The position numbers and the translations under genes were made by a program. The notes under the pieces are model-generated. The model was not told the origin of the DNA. It saw only the letters and a program-made list of their open reading frames with translations, and ran no database searches. Below, piece after piece: positions 38,628 to 46,774 of a DNA stretch of 64,000 nucleotides (its first letter is position 1; each line of letters begins with the position of its first letter). Source of the DNA: Arcicella sp034519515 (lineage in GTDB: Bacteria > Bacteroidota > Bacteroidia > Cytophagales > Spirosomataceae); NCBI GenBank assembly GCA_034519515.1, contig JAXHOK010000033.1, positions 55,923 through 119,922 of the forward strand, in the 5' to 3' direction.

Positions 38628-38831
38628 ATGAATACCATGAAATTAGAGAGAACATATTTTAAAATGGGAAGCCACCAAGAGAGTGGTGATAACCGTGAAT
38701 TTTGGGCTTCTCAAACAATGGAAGCAAGATTAAAAGCTGCGTTTTACTTGAATAGTGTAGCTTATAATTTTGACATTAATTTTCCTCCAAAGATGGATAA
38801 AACTGTTTTTAAAGCACGGAAGAACGTATGA
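38628..38831 (+). CDS. Hypothetical protein upstream of a nucleotidyltransferase remnant
   Basis: The product (about 67 aa from ATG 38628, or 64 from 38637) includes SHQESGDNREFWASQTMEAR and AFYLNSVAYNFDINFPPKMD. Similar short proteins, as far as can be recalled, sit just 5' of nucleotidyltransferase genes in Bacteroidota. Its stop overlaps the next start as ATGA, which supports a coupled pair. The next gene is cut short, so this half may be orphaned. Confidence 0.6.
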   Translation: MNTMKLERTYFKMGSHQESGDNREFWASQTMEARLKAAFYLNSVAYNFDINFPPKMDKTVFKARKNV

Positions 38832-38980
38832 GTAACATTTTTAATGATGACTTTCAAGACTTCTTGCAAGCCTTTAACAAACGTGACGTTAAATATTTCA
38901 ACTCTGTGGTTGGTGTCCTCACCAAACACATCGTTTGTCAGCCTACAAACCAGAATTGCTTACGTATGGGCATTTGGTGA
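38828..38980 (+). pseudogene. Truncated nucleotidyltransferase-like gene
   Basis: After ATG 38828 the protein reads MSNIFNDDFQDFLQAFNKRD and VKY, the usual opening of a small nucleotidyltransferase whose next residues should contain the G-S-x-D-type site. Instead the frame enters the inverted repeat at 38906 and ends at TGA 38980 with unrelated residues. The catalytic part is therefore missing, and the gene is a remnant. A short open tail (EARIWFINGLKY) continues after the repeat. Confidence 0.6.
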
Positions 38981-38993
38981 GGACACCAACCAC
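38906..38993. repeat. Inverted repeat of GTGG-type hairpins, 21-bp arms
   Basis: The arm GTGGTTGGTGTCCTCACCAAA (38906-38926) has its exact complement at 38973-38993. Each arm is itself a small hairpin (TTGGTG TCCT CACCAA). A further GTTTGT/ACAAAC pair lies between them. The element sits exactly where the nucleotidyltransferase frame ends, so it replaced or disrupted that gene. Confidence 0.85.
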
Positions 38994-39052
38994 GAAGCAA
39001 GAATTTGGTTTATTAATGGATTAAAATATTAGAGAGACATTCCTACGAAAGG

Positions 39053-40822
39053 ATGTTGAAACTTCAAATAACATTACCAATGGAAAATACTGAAACCATG
39101 ACTGAGCAAATCACCGCCGTTGAACCCCAAAAGTTCTTATCGGGGGCTCAGGCAATCATGCAATGTTTAGTAGAGAATAACGTAAAAACTATTTTTGGCT
39201 ACCCAGGCGGGGCAATTATGCCTACCTACGATGCCCTTTACGATTATCAGGATAGAATCAAGCACATTTTGGTTCGTCACGAACAAGGTGCTGGACACGC
39301 TGCCCAAGGTTACGCACGCATGACGGGTCGGGCGGGCGTTGCGATGGTTACGTCTGGACCTGGGGCAACGAATCTGATGACTCCAATTGCCGATGCCCTT
39401 TTGGACTCTACGCCGATGGTGTGTTTGGTCGGGCAGGTGAAGGCGAACCTTTTGGGTACGGATGCTTTTCAGGAGTGTGATATTATCGGAATGTCGATGC
39501 CCGTAACCAAGTGGAATTACCAAATTACGGATGCCGATGAAATTCCCGAAATCATGGCGAAGGCGTTTTATATTGCCGAATCGGGTCGTCCTGGTCCCGT
39601 TTTGTTGGATATCACTCGCACGGCACAGGCAGATTTTATGACAAAACCGTTTGTCTATAAGCCTTGTGATGAGATAGTTAGCTATCGTCCAAGATATATT
39701 CCGAAACAATCACAAGTGGAAGCAGCTGCCAAATTGATTAACTCGGCACAAAAACCGTACATATTTGCGGGGCATGGTGTTTTGATTGCCAAAGCAGGAG
39801 AGGAGTTGGACGCTTTTGCCCGTAAAACGGATATTCCCGTGGCTACCACGTTGTTGGGAATGTCGGCTTTGGCGTTCGACCACCCAAATTATATCGGTTG
39901 GTTGGGAATGCACGGCAATTACGGAGCAAACGTTTTGACGGACGAAGCCGATTTAATCATCGCCATCGGAATGCGCTTTGACGATAGAGTGACGGGCGAT
40001 TTATCCAAATTTATCAACCAAGCCAAAGTGGTTCACATCGACATTGATCCTGCCGAAATTAATAAAAATATCATCGCTACCGCCCCCGTTGTGGGTGATG
40101 CCAAAGAGGCTTTGAAAGCCCTTTTGCCCTTGGTTACGGCACGCCAACATACCGAATGGAAAGCGGAATTTAAAAAATACGATGAAATAGAATTTGAGAA
40201 GGTTTCTAAGCGTGATTTATTCCACGATGGTGATAAAATCAAGATGGGTGAAGCCGTGGCGATGCTCTCGAAAAAGACTAAGGGTGAGGCAGTTACGGTA
40301 ACGGATGTCGGGCAACACCAAATGATTGTCAATCGTTATTATCAGTATATGAAACCCAATTCTTTGGTAACTTCTGGCGGGGCTGGCACAATGGGTTTTG
40401 CCCTTCCTGCGGCTTTTGGGGCAAAAGTGGGTGCTCCCGACCGTGAAGTAATTGCCTTGATTGGTGATGGTGGTTTTCAGATGACTATTCAAGAATTGGG
40501 GACGATTGCCCAAAGTGGTTTGCCCGTAAAAATCATTATTTTGAATAATAATTTCTTGGGAATGGTGCGTCAATGGCAACAATTATTTTTCGAGAAAAGG
40601 TACTCTTTCGTAGAACTCCAAAACCCTGATTTTATTACCATTGCCAAAGGTTTTGGCATTGATGGACATAAGGTTGAAGACCGTACAGAATTATCAGCTT
40701 CGTTGGATAAACTGTTGGCATCAGACAAACCTTATTTATTAGAAATCGTTTGCGAAAAAGAAGAAAACGTATTCCCAATGGTTCCTGCGGGCGGGAGTGT
40801 GGCGAGTATTAGATTGGAGTAA
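39053..40822 (+). CDS. ilvB: Acetolactate synthase large subunit
   Basis: IlvB is the catalytic subunit that condenses pyruvate with pyruvate or 2-oxobutyrate, using thiamin diphosphate, Mg and FAD. The catalytic Glu is in LVRHEQGAGHAAQGYARMTG, and the cofactor motif is GDGGFQMTIQELGT...NNNFLGMVRQW. Length is normal. ATG 39053 is preceded by a repeat region; ATG 39080 (MENTETMTEQ) is an equally good start. The small subunit lies 693 bases downstream, unusually far. Confidence 0.93.
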   Translation: MLKLQITLPMENTETMTEQITAVEPQKFLSGAQAIMQCLVENNVKTIFGYPGGAIMPTYDALYDYQDRIKHILVRHEQGAGHAAQGYARMTGRAGVAMVTSGPGATNLMTPIADALLDSTPMVCLVGQVKANLLGTDAFQECDIIGMSMPVTKWNYQITDADEIPEIMAKAFYIAESGRPGPVLLDITRTAQADFMTKPFVYKPCDEIVSYRPRYIPKQSQVEAAAKLINSAQKPYIFAGHGVLIAKAGEELDAFARKTDIPVATTLLGMSALAFDHPNYIGWLGMHGNYGANVLTDEADLIIAIGMRFDDRVTGDLSKFINQAKVVHIDIDPAEINKNIIATAPVVGDAKEALKALLPLVTARQHTEWKAEFKKYDEIEFEKVSKRDLFHDGDKIKMGEAVAMLSKKTKGEAVTVTDVGQHQMIVNRYYQYMKPNSLVTSGGAGTMGFALPAAFGAKVGAPDREVIALIGDGGFQMTIQELGTIAQSGLPVKIIILNNNFLGMVRQWQQLFFEKRYSFVELQNPDFITIAKGFGIDGHKVEDRTELSASLDKLLASDKPYLLEIVCEKEENVFPMVPAGGSVASIRLE

Positions 40823-40825
40823 TTT

Positions 40826-40915
40826 CGATGTTCGATTTTCGATGTCTGATTTTCGGAAAACACGCATCGAATATCGAAATTTACATCGAATCCCGAATAT
40901 CGAACATAAATTAAA
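40826..40915. repeat. Degenerate TCGATGTTCGATTTTCGATG repeats, 5' of the four-helix gene
   Basis: Short TTCGAT and ATCGAA units alternate in both orientations, so the stretch can fold on itself. A similar stretch flanks the other side of the next gene. Confidence 0.65.
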
Positions 40916-40933
40916 TAGCAAAACCACAAATTA

Positions 40934-41293
40934 ATGAAATCATACACTGATTTAGATGTTTGGAAAAAGAGCCGAATATTGGTTAAAGATGTCTATTTGC
41001 TAACAAAAGATTTTCCCAGAGATGAAATGTTTGGTTTAAGTAGCCAAATGAAGCGTTGTGCTGTATCTATTCCTTCAAATATTGCGGAAGGTCATGGTAG
41101 GAATCATGCTAAGGACACATTACAATTTTTCTATATTTCAAGAGGTTCGCTTTATGAACTTGAAACACAGTTATTTTTAAGTTTGGATTTAGAATTCATC
41201 AAAAAAGAAAATTTTGATACGAATTTTGAAACGATAACTCACTGTAAACAAATGATTAACGGATTAATTAGATACTATAAAACGTTAATATAG
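40934..41293 (+). CDS. Four-helix bundle protein (S23/IVS-encoded family)
   Basis: The 119-residue protein has the family pattern: YTDLDVWKKSRILVKDVYLL, FGLSSQMKRCAVSIPSNIAE and GHGRNHAKDTLQFFYISRGS followed by LYELETQ. These proteins were first seen in intervening sequences of 23S rRNA, but most are solitary genes of unknown role that occur in many copies per genome. It lies between ilvB and ilvN, flanked by TCGAT-type repeats on both sides, as if it moved in as a unit. Confidence 0.85.
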   Translation: MKSYTDLDVWKKSRILVKDVYLLTKDFPRDEMFGLSSQMKRCAVSIPSNIAEGHGRNHAKDTLQFFYISRGSLYELETQLFLSLDLEFIKKENFDTNFETITHCKQMINGLIRYYKTLI

Positions 41294-41296
41294 ATG

Positions 41297-41514
41297 TTCG
41301 TTTTTCGATGTTCGATGTTAGTTTCGATGCTCGTTTTTCGATGTTAGGAAAAAATACACACATCGAAAATTGAACATCGAATCACGAACATTGAAGAAGA
41401 AATCGAAATTCAGCCAAACATCGAATAACAAACATCGAAGCGAAGTACAACCGAACATCAAACAACGAAAATCGAACAACGAAAATCGAAAATCGAACAA
41501 CGAAAATCGAAACT
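41297..41514. repeat. Degenerate CGAAAATCGAACAA repeat field
   Basis: From about 41297 to the ilvN start the DNA is a patchwork of TTCGATG and its complement; near 41464-41514 CGAAAATCGAACAA is repeated almost perfectly three times. The field is strand-symmetric in the first half and direct in the second. No gene is supported here. Confidence 0.75.
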
Positions 41515-42045
41515 ATGACAACATACACATTATCCATATTTACCTCCAATACCATCGGTCTTTTGAACCGAATAACCATTATTTTTACCCGCAGAAGGTT
41601 GAATATTGAATCATTAACAGTTTGTGAAACAGAGCGTAAAGGCGTTTCTCGCTTTACAATTGTGTTGAAACATGAGTCACGTGATGCCGTTGAAAAATTA
41701 GTTCGCCAAATCCGTAAGGTGGTGGACGTTTTGGCAGTTTTCGGGTATCTCGACCACGAAATCGTTTTCAATGAAATTGCCCTTTTCAAATTGGCTACGC
41801 CCCTCGGTGGAATGCCCTTGGACATCAAAGAAATCAATCTCGACTGGAACGCCAAAGTTGTTCATTGGGGATTAGATTACGTGGTAATTGAAAAAAACGG
41901 AACGGAAACAGAAATCGCAGAGTTTTATCAATACATGAAAAACTGGGAGATTTTGGAATACCTGAAATCGGGCAGAGTAGCCGTTGGAAAAACTGAAAAA
42001 GGTCTGGTTGAATATCTGCCAGAATCGGAATGGGAAGTAGTTTAG
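41515..42045 (+). CDS. ilvN: Acetolactate synthase small subunit
   Basis: The regulatory subunit binds valine and activates the catalytic subunit. An ACT domain occupies about residues 1-75 (YTLSIFTSNTIGLLNRITII, RRLNIESLTVCETERKGVSR). The C-terminal domain follows. At 176 residues it is a normal IlvN. It follows the repeat field without a clear promoter and precedes the cysteine desulfurase by 21 bases. Confidence 0.9.
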   Translation: MTTYTLSIFTSNTIGLLNRITIIFTRRRLNIESLTVCETERKGVSRFTIVLKHESRDAVEKLVRQIRKVVDVLAVFGYLDHEIVFNEIALFKLATPLGGMPLDIKEINLDWNAKVVHWGLDYVVIEKNGTETEIAEFYQYMKNWEILEYLKSGRVAVGKTEKGLVEYLPESEWEVV

Positions 42046-42066
42046 TTTTAAAAAAATCATCAACAA

Positions 42067-43209
42067 ATGAATAAAATTTATTTAGACAATGCCGCCACCA
42101 CTCCTCTCGACAAAGCCGTTATAGAGGCGATGTTGCCGATGCTGGAGATGAATTTTGGCAATCCTTCGTCCATACACTCACATGGGCGTGAAGTGCGAAG
42201 TACCATTGAGCGTTCCAGAAAAACCATTGCGGGGCTTTTGAATGCTTCGCCCGCTGAAATTTTGTTTACTTCGGGCGGAACGGAAGCCGATAATATGGCA
42301 ATTATTCGTTCTATCGAAAAGTACGATATTAAGCACGCTATTACTTCTGCTTTGGAACATCATGCTGTAATTCATACTTTGGAATTTTTAGAAAAAACGG
42401 GCAAAATAAAGCTCAGTTTGGTGGATTTAGACGAAAAAGGACACGTAGATTTAAACCACTTAGAAGAATTATTGCGAGATAATTCCAAATCCTTGGTATC
42501 ATTGATGCACGGTAATAACGAAATCGGGAATTTGTTGGATATAGAAAAAGTCGGACAAATTTGTGAGGATTATGGAGCAGTTTTCCATTCAGATACCGTG
42601 CAAACGATGGGGCATTATCGCCATGACTTACAAGAATTGAAAATTGATTTTCTGGTAGGTGCTTCCCATAAATTTCACGGCCCCAAAGGGGCTGGGTTTC
42701 TGTATATCAATAGCAAAAATAAGATTGCTCCTTTCATTCACGGAGGCTCGCAGGAGCGTAATATGCGTGGCGGAACCGAGAATGTTTACGGCATTGTGGG
42801 CTTGGCAAAGGCTTTGGAATTGGCATATTCGGGCATGGATTCTCACCGTGAACACATCGAAGGTTTGAAGCAACGCATGATTACGAAATTGAGACAAAAC
42901 ATAGAAGGCATCGAATTTAATGGTGATTCGGATAACTTAGAAAAAAGCCTTTACACAGTTCTGAACGTAAGTTTCCCCCCATCCGACGAAGGCGATATGT
43001 TTTTGTTTAATCTGGATATTAACAAGATTTCAGCCTCGGGTGGAAGTGCTTGTACGAGTGGGACAGACATAGGTTCGCACGTATTGACGGCTCTAAACGC
43101 CTCGCCCGACCGTCCATCGGTTCGTTTTTCTTTCTCAAAATACAACACTGCCGATGAGATTGATTTTGTGGTGGATAAATTGGTGGAAATGGTGAAAGTG
43201 GCAGTGTGA
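42067..43209 (+). CDS. Cysteine desulfurase (NifS/IscS family)
   Basis: The PLP enzyme removes sulfur from cysteine for Fe-S clusters or thio-cofactors. N-terminal IYLDNAATTPLDKAVIEAML, the PLP lysine in GASHKFHGPKGAGFLYI and the catalytic cysteine in SGGSACTSGTDIGSHV are clear. Length (380 aa) fits group I NifS/IscS. No iscU or sufBCD genes are adjacent, though IlvD encoded nearby is itself an Fe-S enzyme. The gene may be read with ilvN. Confidence 0.9.
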   Translation: MNKIYLDNAATTPLDKAVIEAMLPMLEMNFGNPSSIHSHGREVRSTIERSRKTIAGLLNASPAEILFTSGGTEADNMAIIRSIEKYDIKHAITSALEHHAVIHTLEFLEKTGKIKLSLVDLDEKGHVDLNHLEELLRDNSKSLVSLMHGNNEIGNLLDIEKVGQICEDYGAVFHSDTVQTMGHYRHDLQELKIDFLVGASHKFHGPKGAGFLYINSKNKIAPFIHGGSQERNMRGGTENVYGIVGLAKALELAYSGMDSHREHIEGLKQRMITKLRQNIEGIEFNGDSDNLEKSLYTVLNVSFPPSDEGDMFLFNLDINKISASGGSACTSGTDIGSHVLTALNASPDRPSVRFSFSKYNTADEIDFVVDKLVEMVKVAV

Positions 43210-43242
43210 AATTAATGAGTGAGTATGTGTGTAAACTGTTTT

Positions 43243-43277
43243 AACCCTTACAAGCGTTTCAAACGCTTGTAAGGGTT
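43243..43277. repeat. Perfect palindrome, 17-bp arms
   Basis: AACCCTTACAAGCGTTT, one C, then the exact complement. The arms are of the same design as the palindromes at 46698 and 48679 but with different sequence. Confidence 0.9.
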
Positions 43278-43287
43278 CGAGGAAAAT

Positions 43288-43330
43288 AAAAGGCTGTAAT
43301 TGTGATTTCATTCACGATTACAGCCTTTTT
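43288..43330. terminator. Terminator before the pectin locus
   Basis: AAAAGGCTGTAATTGTGA pairs with TCACGATTACAGCCTTTTT around a 6-base loop with one mismatch; A and T tracts lie on both sides. Confidence 0.8.
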
Positions 43331-43473
43331 TATTGTCAAAAATTAGTATTGTACGGGATAGTTTAAAGTAGAAACGGAATAAACAATGTCTTTACGGCAC
43401 AATAACGATTTTCATAAAATATTCAATATTATGAAAATATCATTTCGCTAATTTTTAAATTATTCTTTCAACA

Positions 43474-46400
43474 ATGAAAAAAATCTACGTGTTTTTATCT
43501 TTCATCTTGATGGGGATTACCCAAATTAGTTTGGCTCAGAATACGAGGCAACTTACGGGTAAAATTCAAGATGCCGTTTCGGGCGAGGCTGTCCCTGGGG
43601 CAAGTATTATTATTAAAGGAACAACTACTGGCACAACGGCAAATGCGGATGGTGCTTTCTCACTAAAAATTCCTGATACCAAATCAGTAACCATCGTGGT
43701 GAGTTCTTTAGGGTTCGCAGTTCAGAATATTGGTGTAGGCGACCGTTCAGTAGTGAATATTGCTTTAACAAATTCTGAACTTCAGTTAGAAGAGGTTGTT
43801 GTTATTGGTTATGGCAATGTGAATAAACGTGATATAACGGGATCGGTATCTTCGGTGGGTTCAAGACAATTAAGGGATATTCCAATTACTAATGCCGCCG
43901 AGGCTCTCACGGGCAGACTGGCGGGGGTTCGGGTAACAACTTCTGAGGGTGCGCCAGGGGCGGATGTTCAAATCAGAATTCGGGGTGGCGGCTCAATTAC
44001 TCAGGATAATTCTCCTATTTATGTCGTGGACGGTATTCAGGTTGAAAATGCCCTTTCGTTTATTTCTCCGCAAGATATAGAAAGTATTGACGTATTGAAA
44101 GATGCTTCAACCACTGCTATTTATGGAGCAAGAGGTGCCAATGGAGTAGTGATTATTACGACAAAATCGGGTAAAAATGCTAAAACTACCGTTAGTTATA
44201 ATGGTTCAGCGGGTTTTCGCCAGATTTTCAAGACTTTGGATGTTATGAATCCTTACGACTTTGTGCGTTGGCAATACGAAAGGAGTAGAGGGAATGTGCC
44301 AGCAGAAACAAGTTTTGCGAATCAATATGGCACTTGGGACAACATCAATCAGTATAAAACCGTTACGCCAATTGACTGGCAGACCGAGGTTTTTGGCAGA
44401 AGAGCTGCTTACCAAAACCATAATTTGATGGTGAACGGTGGCGATGCCAAAACGAGTTTTAGTTTAAGTTTAACTGCCAATAAAGAAGACGGAATCTTGC
44501 TTGAATCTGGTTTTGACCGTTATTTAGCTAATTTCAAAATCGACCACAAAGCGAGTGATAAGCTCAGAGTGGGTTTTAATGTTAGGTATTTAAACCAGAC
44601 AATCAATGGGGCGGGGACTTCTGGTAGTGGCACAAAATCAACCAATCGTTTACGCCACTCGGTACAATATCGTCCTTTACTCATTAGAGCAGATGAGGAC
44701 ATTGATTTTTTTGACGAAGCTCTTTTTGTTTCGGGGGGTGGGCAGGCACTCAGTAACCCAATTGCCATCACCGAAGCAGAATATAGAGCATCTTATACCA
44801 AAGCTGTGAATTTGAGTGGGTATTTTTCTTACAATATTCTTAAAAACTTGACATTCAGATCCACTTTTGGTATTGACAATAATGATGTTCAGAACAATCA
44901 GTTTTGGTCTAAAATCACGTCAACTGCCCGTAATTTTGCCACCTTGCCAGTAGCTACGATTTTTGCCCAAAATGCCGTTACTTTCAATAATGCCAACACT
45001 TTACAGTATAATCAAAAATTTGGCAAGAAGCATGATTTAACTGTTTTGGTGGGTCAAGAGATTTACGATAACTCTTCAAAAAGCACAAGGATTGAAACCC
45101 GTTATTTCCCCGCTGATATTTCATCTGACCAAGCTCTTGCCAATATGGGACTTGGCTCGCCGCCGACTGGTGCTGCTCAGGCTCGTCCAATATCCAATGA
45201 AGTGCCAGCCAACCGTTTATTCTCATTATTTGGTCGGGTAACTTATAATTATGATGATAAATACTTGGCAACAGTTTCACTTCGTTCCGACCGTTCTTCA
45301 AAGTTCAGATATGATAATGGTTCATTGGTTTTCCCTTCTGGAACATTAGCTTGGAGATTCTCGAAAGAAGATTTTATGAAAAACGCCACTTGGCTTTCGG
45401 ATGGAAAACTTCGTTTTGGCTATGGCGTAGCGGGCAATAACCGTATCGGAGATTTATTGTACCAACAATTATACGGCGTAACGGGCGAATATGCCCTCAA
45501 TCATACCGTTTTACCAGGATATGCCCCCATCGCTTTGGCAAATCCTGACTTAAAATGGGAATCAAACGTATCTCAGAATTTAGGTTTAGATTTGGCTTTC
45601 TTGAATAATAGAATTCAAGTTTCTGTGGATGCTTACCAAAACAGTGGTCAAGATTTATTGTTGGCAGTGGCAATTCCGCCAGTTTCGGGGTATTCTTCGC
45701 AAATCAGAAATTTGGGTTCAACTACCAATAAAGGACTTGAATTGCAGATAAATGCCAACATTATTCAGCAAAAAAACTTTTCATGGAGTTCTAATTTCAA
45801 TATTGCTACCAACAAAAATACCGTTACGAGTTTAGGTACAATCACTCAACAAACCCGAAATTCTGGTTGGCAGGGTTCAGACGGAACGGATGATTTCTTG
45901 GTAAAAGTAGGAGAGTCAGTCGGTTTGATGTATGGTTTTGTAACGGATGGAATGTATAAAATTGAAGATTTTAACTATAATCCAGCTTCAACAACTCCCA
46001 CGGGTTTTTATACGTTAAAGCCAGGAATTGCCTTTAATTCGGTTTACGGAACGCCACAACCAGGGATGTTGAAATGGAAAGATATTAATGGCGATGGATT
46101 TGTTACTGCCGATAAAGACCGTACCGTTATTGGCAATGCAAACCCTACTTTTACGGGTGGATGGAACAACCAATTTACCTTCAAAAACTTTGATATGAGT
46201 TGTTTCGTGAACTTTGTGGTAGGCAATGATATTTATAATGCCAATAAAATTGAAATGACGGATGGTTCATTGCCAAGTTTAAATACGCTTGCCGTAATGA
46301 AAGACCGTTTTACTAATATCAACGATGCAGGTTTGGTGGTAACAAATCCAACAGAATTGCAAGCCTTGAACGCTAACGCACAAATATGGTCGCCTGTACG

Positions 46401-46686
46401 GGTGCAACGCTATTGGTTACATTCGTGGGCGGTTGAAGATGGTTCGTTTTTCCGTATTAATAACTTGACTTTGGGTTATTCATTACCCAGAAATATTTTG
46501 AACAAAATCAAAATTTCTAAATTGAGATTTTTCGGAACGGTGAACAACTTAGCCACTTTTACGAAATATTCAGGCTATGACCCCGAAGTTAACACTCGCC
46601 GCAACGACCCACTGACACAAGGAGTAGATTTTGCGGCTTATCCAAGAGCAAAAACTTGGGTTTTTGGGGTGAATTTGACGTTTTAA
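43474..46686 (+). CDS. SusC/RagA TonB-linked outer-membrane protein
   Basis: The protein takes up glycan fragments through a 22-strand barrel with energy from TonB. A signal peptide ends near SLAQN, a carboxypeptidase-regulatory-like domain spans about residues 25-105, and the TonB-box/plug region is LEEVVVIGYGNVNKRDITGS. The plug motif AADVLKDASTTAIYGARGAN-like segment (IDVLKDASTTAIYGARGANG) is present. Length 1070 aa is normal, and it ends in an aromatic residue (VFGVNLTF). Neighbouring PL10 and CE8 genes suggest pectin oligosaccharides. It probably forms a transport complex with the next product. Confidence 0.93.
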   Translation: MKKIYVFLSFILMGITQISLAQNTRQLTGKIQDAVSGEAVPGASIIIKGTTTGTTANADGAFSLKIPDTKSVTIVVSSLGFAVQNIGVGDRSVVNIALTNSELQLEEVVVIGYGNVNKRDITGSVSSVGSRQLRDIPITNAAEALTGRLAGVRVTTSEGAPGADVQIRIRGGGSITQDNSPIYVVDGIQVENALSFISPQDIESIDVLKDASTTAIYGARGANGVVIITTKSGKNAKTTVSYNGSAGFRQIFKTLDVMNPYDFVRWQYERSRGNVPAETSFANQYGTWDNINQYKTVTPIDWQTEVFGRRAAYQNHNLMVNGGDAKTSFSLSLTANKEDGILLESGFDRYLANFKIDHKASDKLRVGFNVRYLNQTINGAGTSGSGTKSTNRLRHSVQYRPLLIRADEDIDFFDEALFVSGGGQALSNPIAITEAEYRASYTKAVNLSGYFSYNILKNLTFRSTFGIDNNDVQNNQFWSKITSTARNFATLPVATIFAQNAVTFNNANTLQYNQKFGKKHDLTVLVGQEIYDNSSKSTRIETRYFPADISSDQALANMGLGSPPTGAAQARPISNEVPANRLFSLFGRVTYNYDDKYLATVSLRSDRSSKFRYDNGSLVFPSGTLAWRFSKEDFMKNATWLSDGKLRFGYGVAGNNRIGDLLYQQLYGVTGEYALNHTVLPGYAPIALANPDLKWESNVSQNLGLDLAFLNNRIQVSVDAYQNSGQDLLLAVAIPPVSGYSSQIRNLGSTTNKGLELQINANIIQQKNFSWSSNFNIATNKNTVTSLGTITQQTRNSGWQGSDGTDDFLVKVGESVGLMYGFVTDGMYKIEDFNYNPASTTPTGFYTLKPGIAFNSVYGTPQPGMLKWKDINGDGFVTADKDRTVIGNANPTFTGGWNNQFTFKNFDMSCFVNFVVGNDIYNANKIEMTDGSLPSLNTLAVMKDRFTNINDAGLVVTNPTELQALNANAQIWSPVRVQRYWLHSWAVEDGSFFRINNLTLGYSLPRNILNKIKISKLRFFGTVNNLATFTKYSGYDPEVNTRRNDPLTQGVDFAAYPRAKTWVFGVNLTF

Positions 46687-46697
46687 ATTTTAACGAG

Positions 46698-46730
46698 AAC
46701 TTCCCGAAAGTTTTAAACTTTCGGGAAGTT
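46698..46730. repeat. Perfect palindrome AACTTCCCGAAAGTTT
   Basis: 16-bp arms around a single T lie between susC-like and susD-like genes. The same arm occurs four times at 12763-12858. Confidence 0.9.
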
Positions 46731-46774
46731 GAATCCTCGTTCTAATAAACTATACAAATAAAAGATACAATTAA

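Noticed and set aside
41464..41514. CRISPR-like direct repeats before ilvN
   Set aside because: Units are about 14-17 bases without unique spacers; they fit a degenerate simple repeat.
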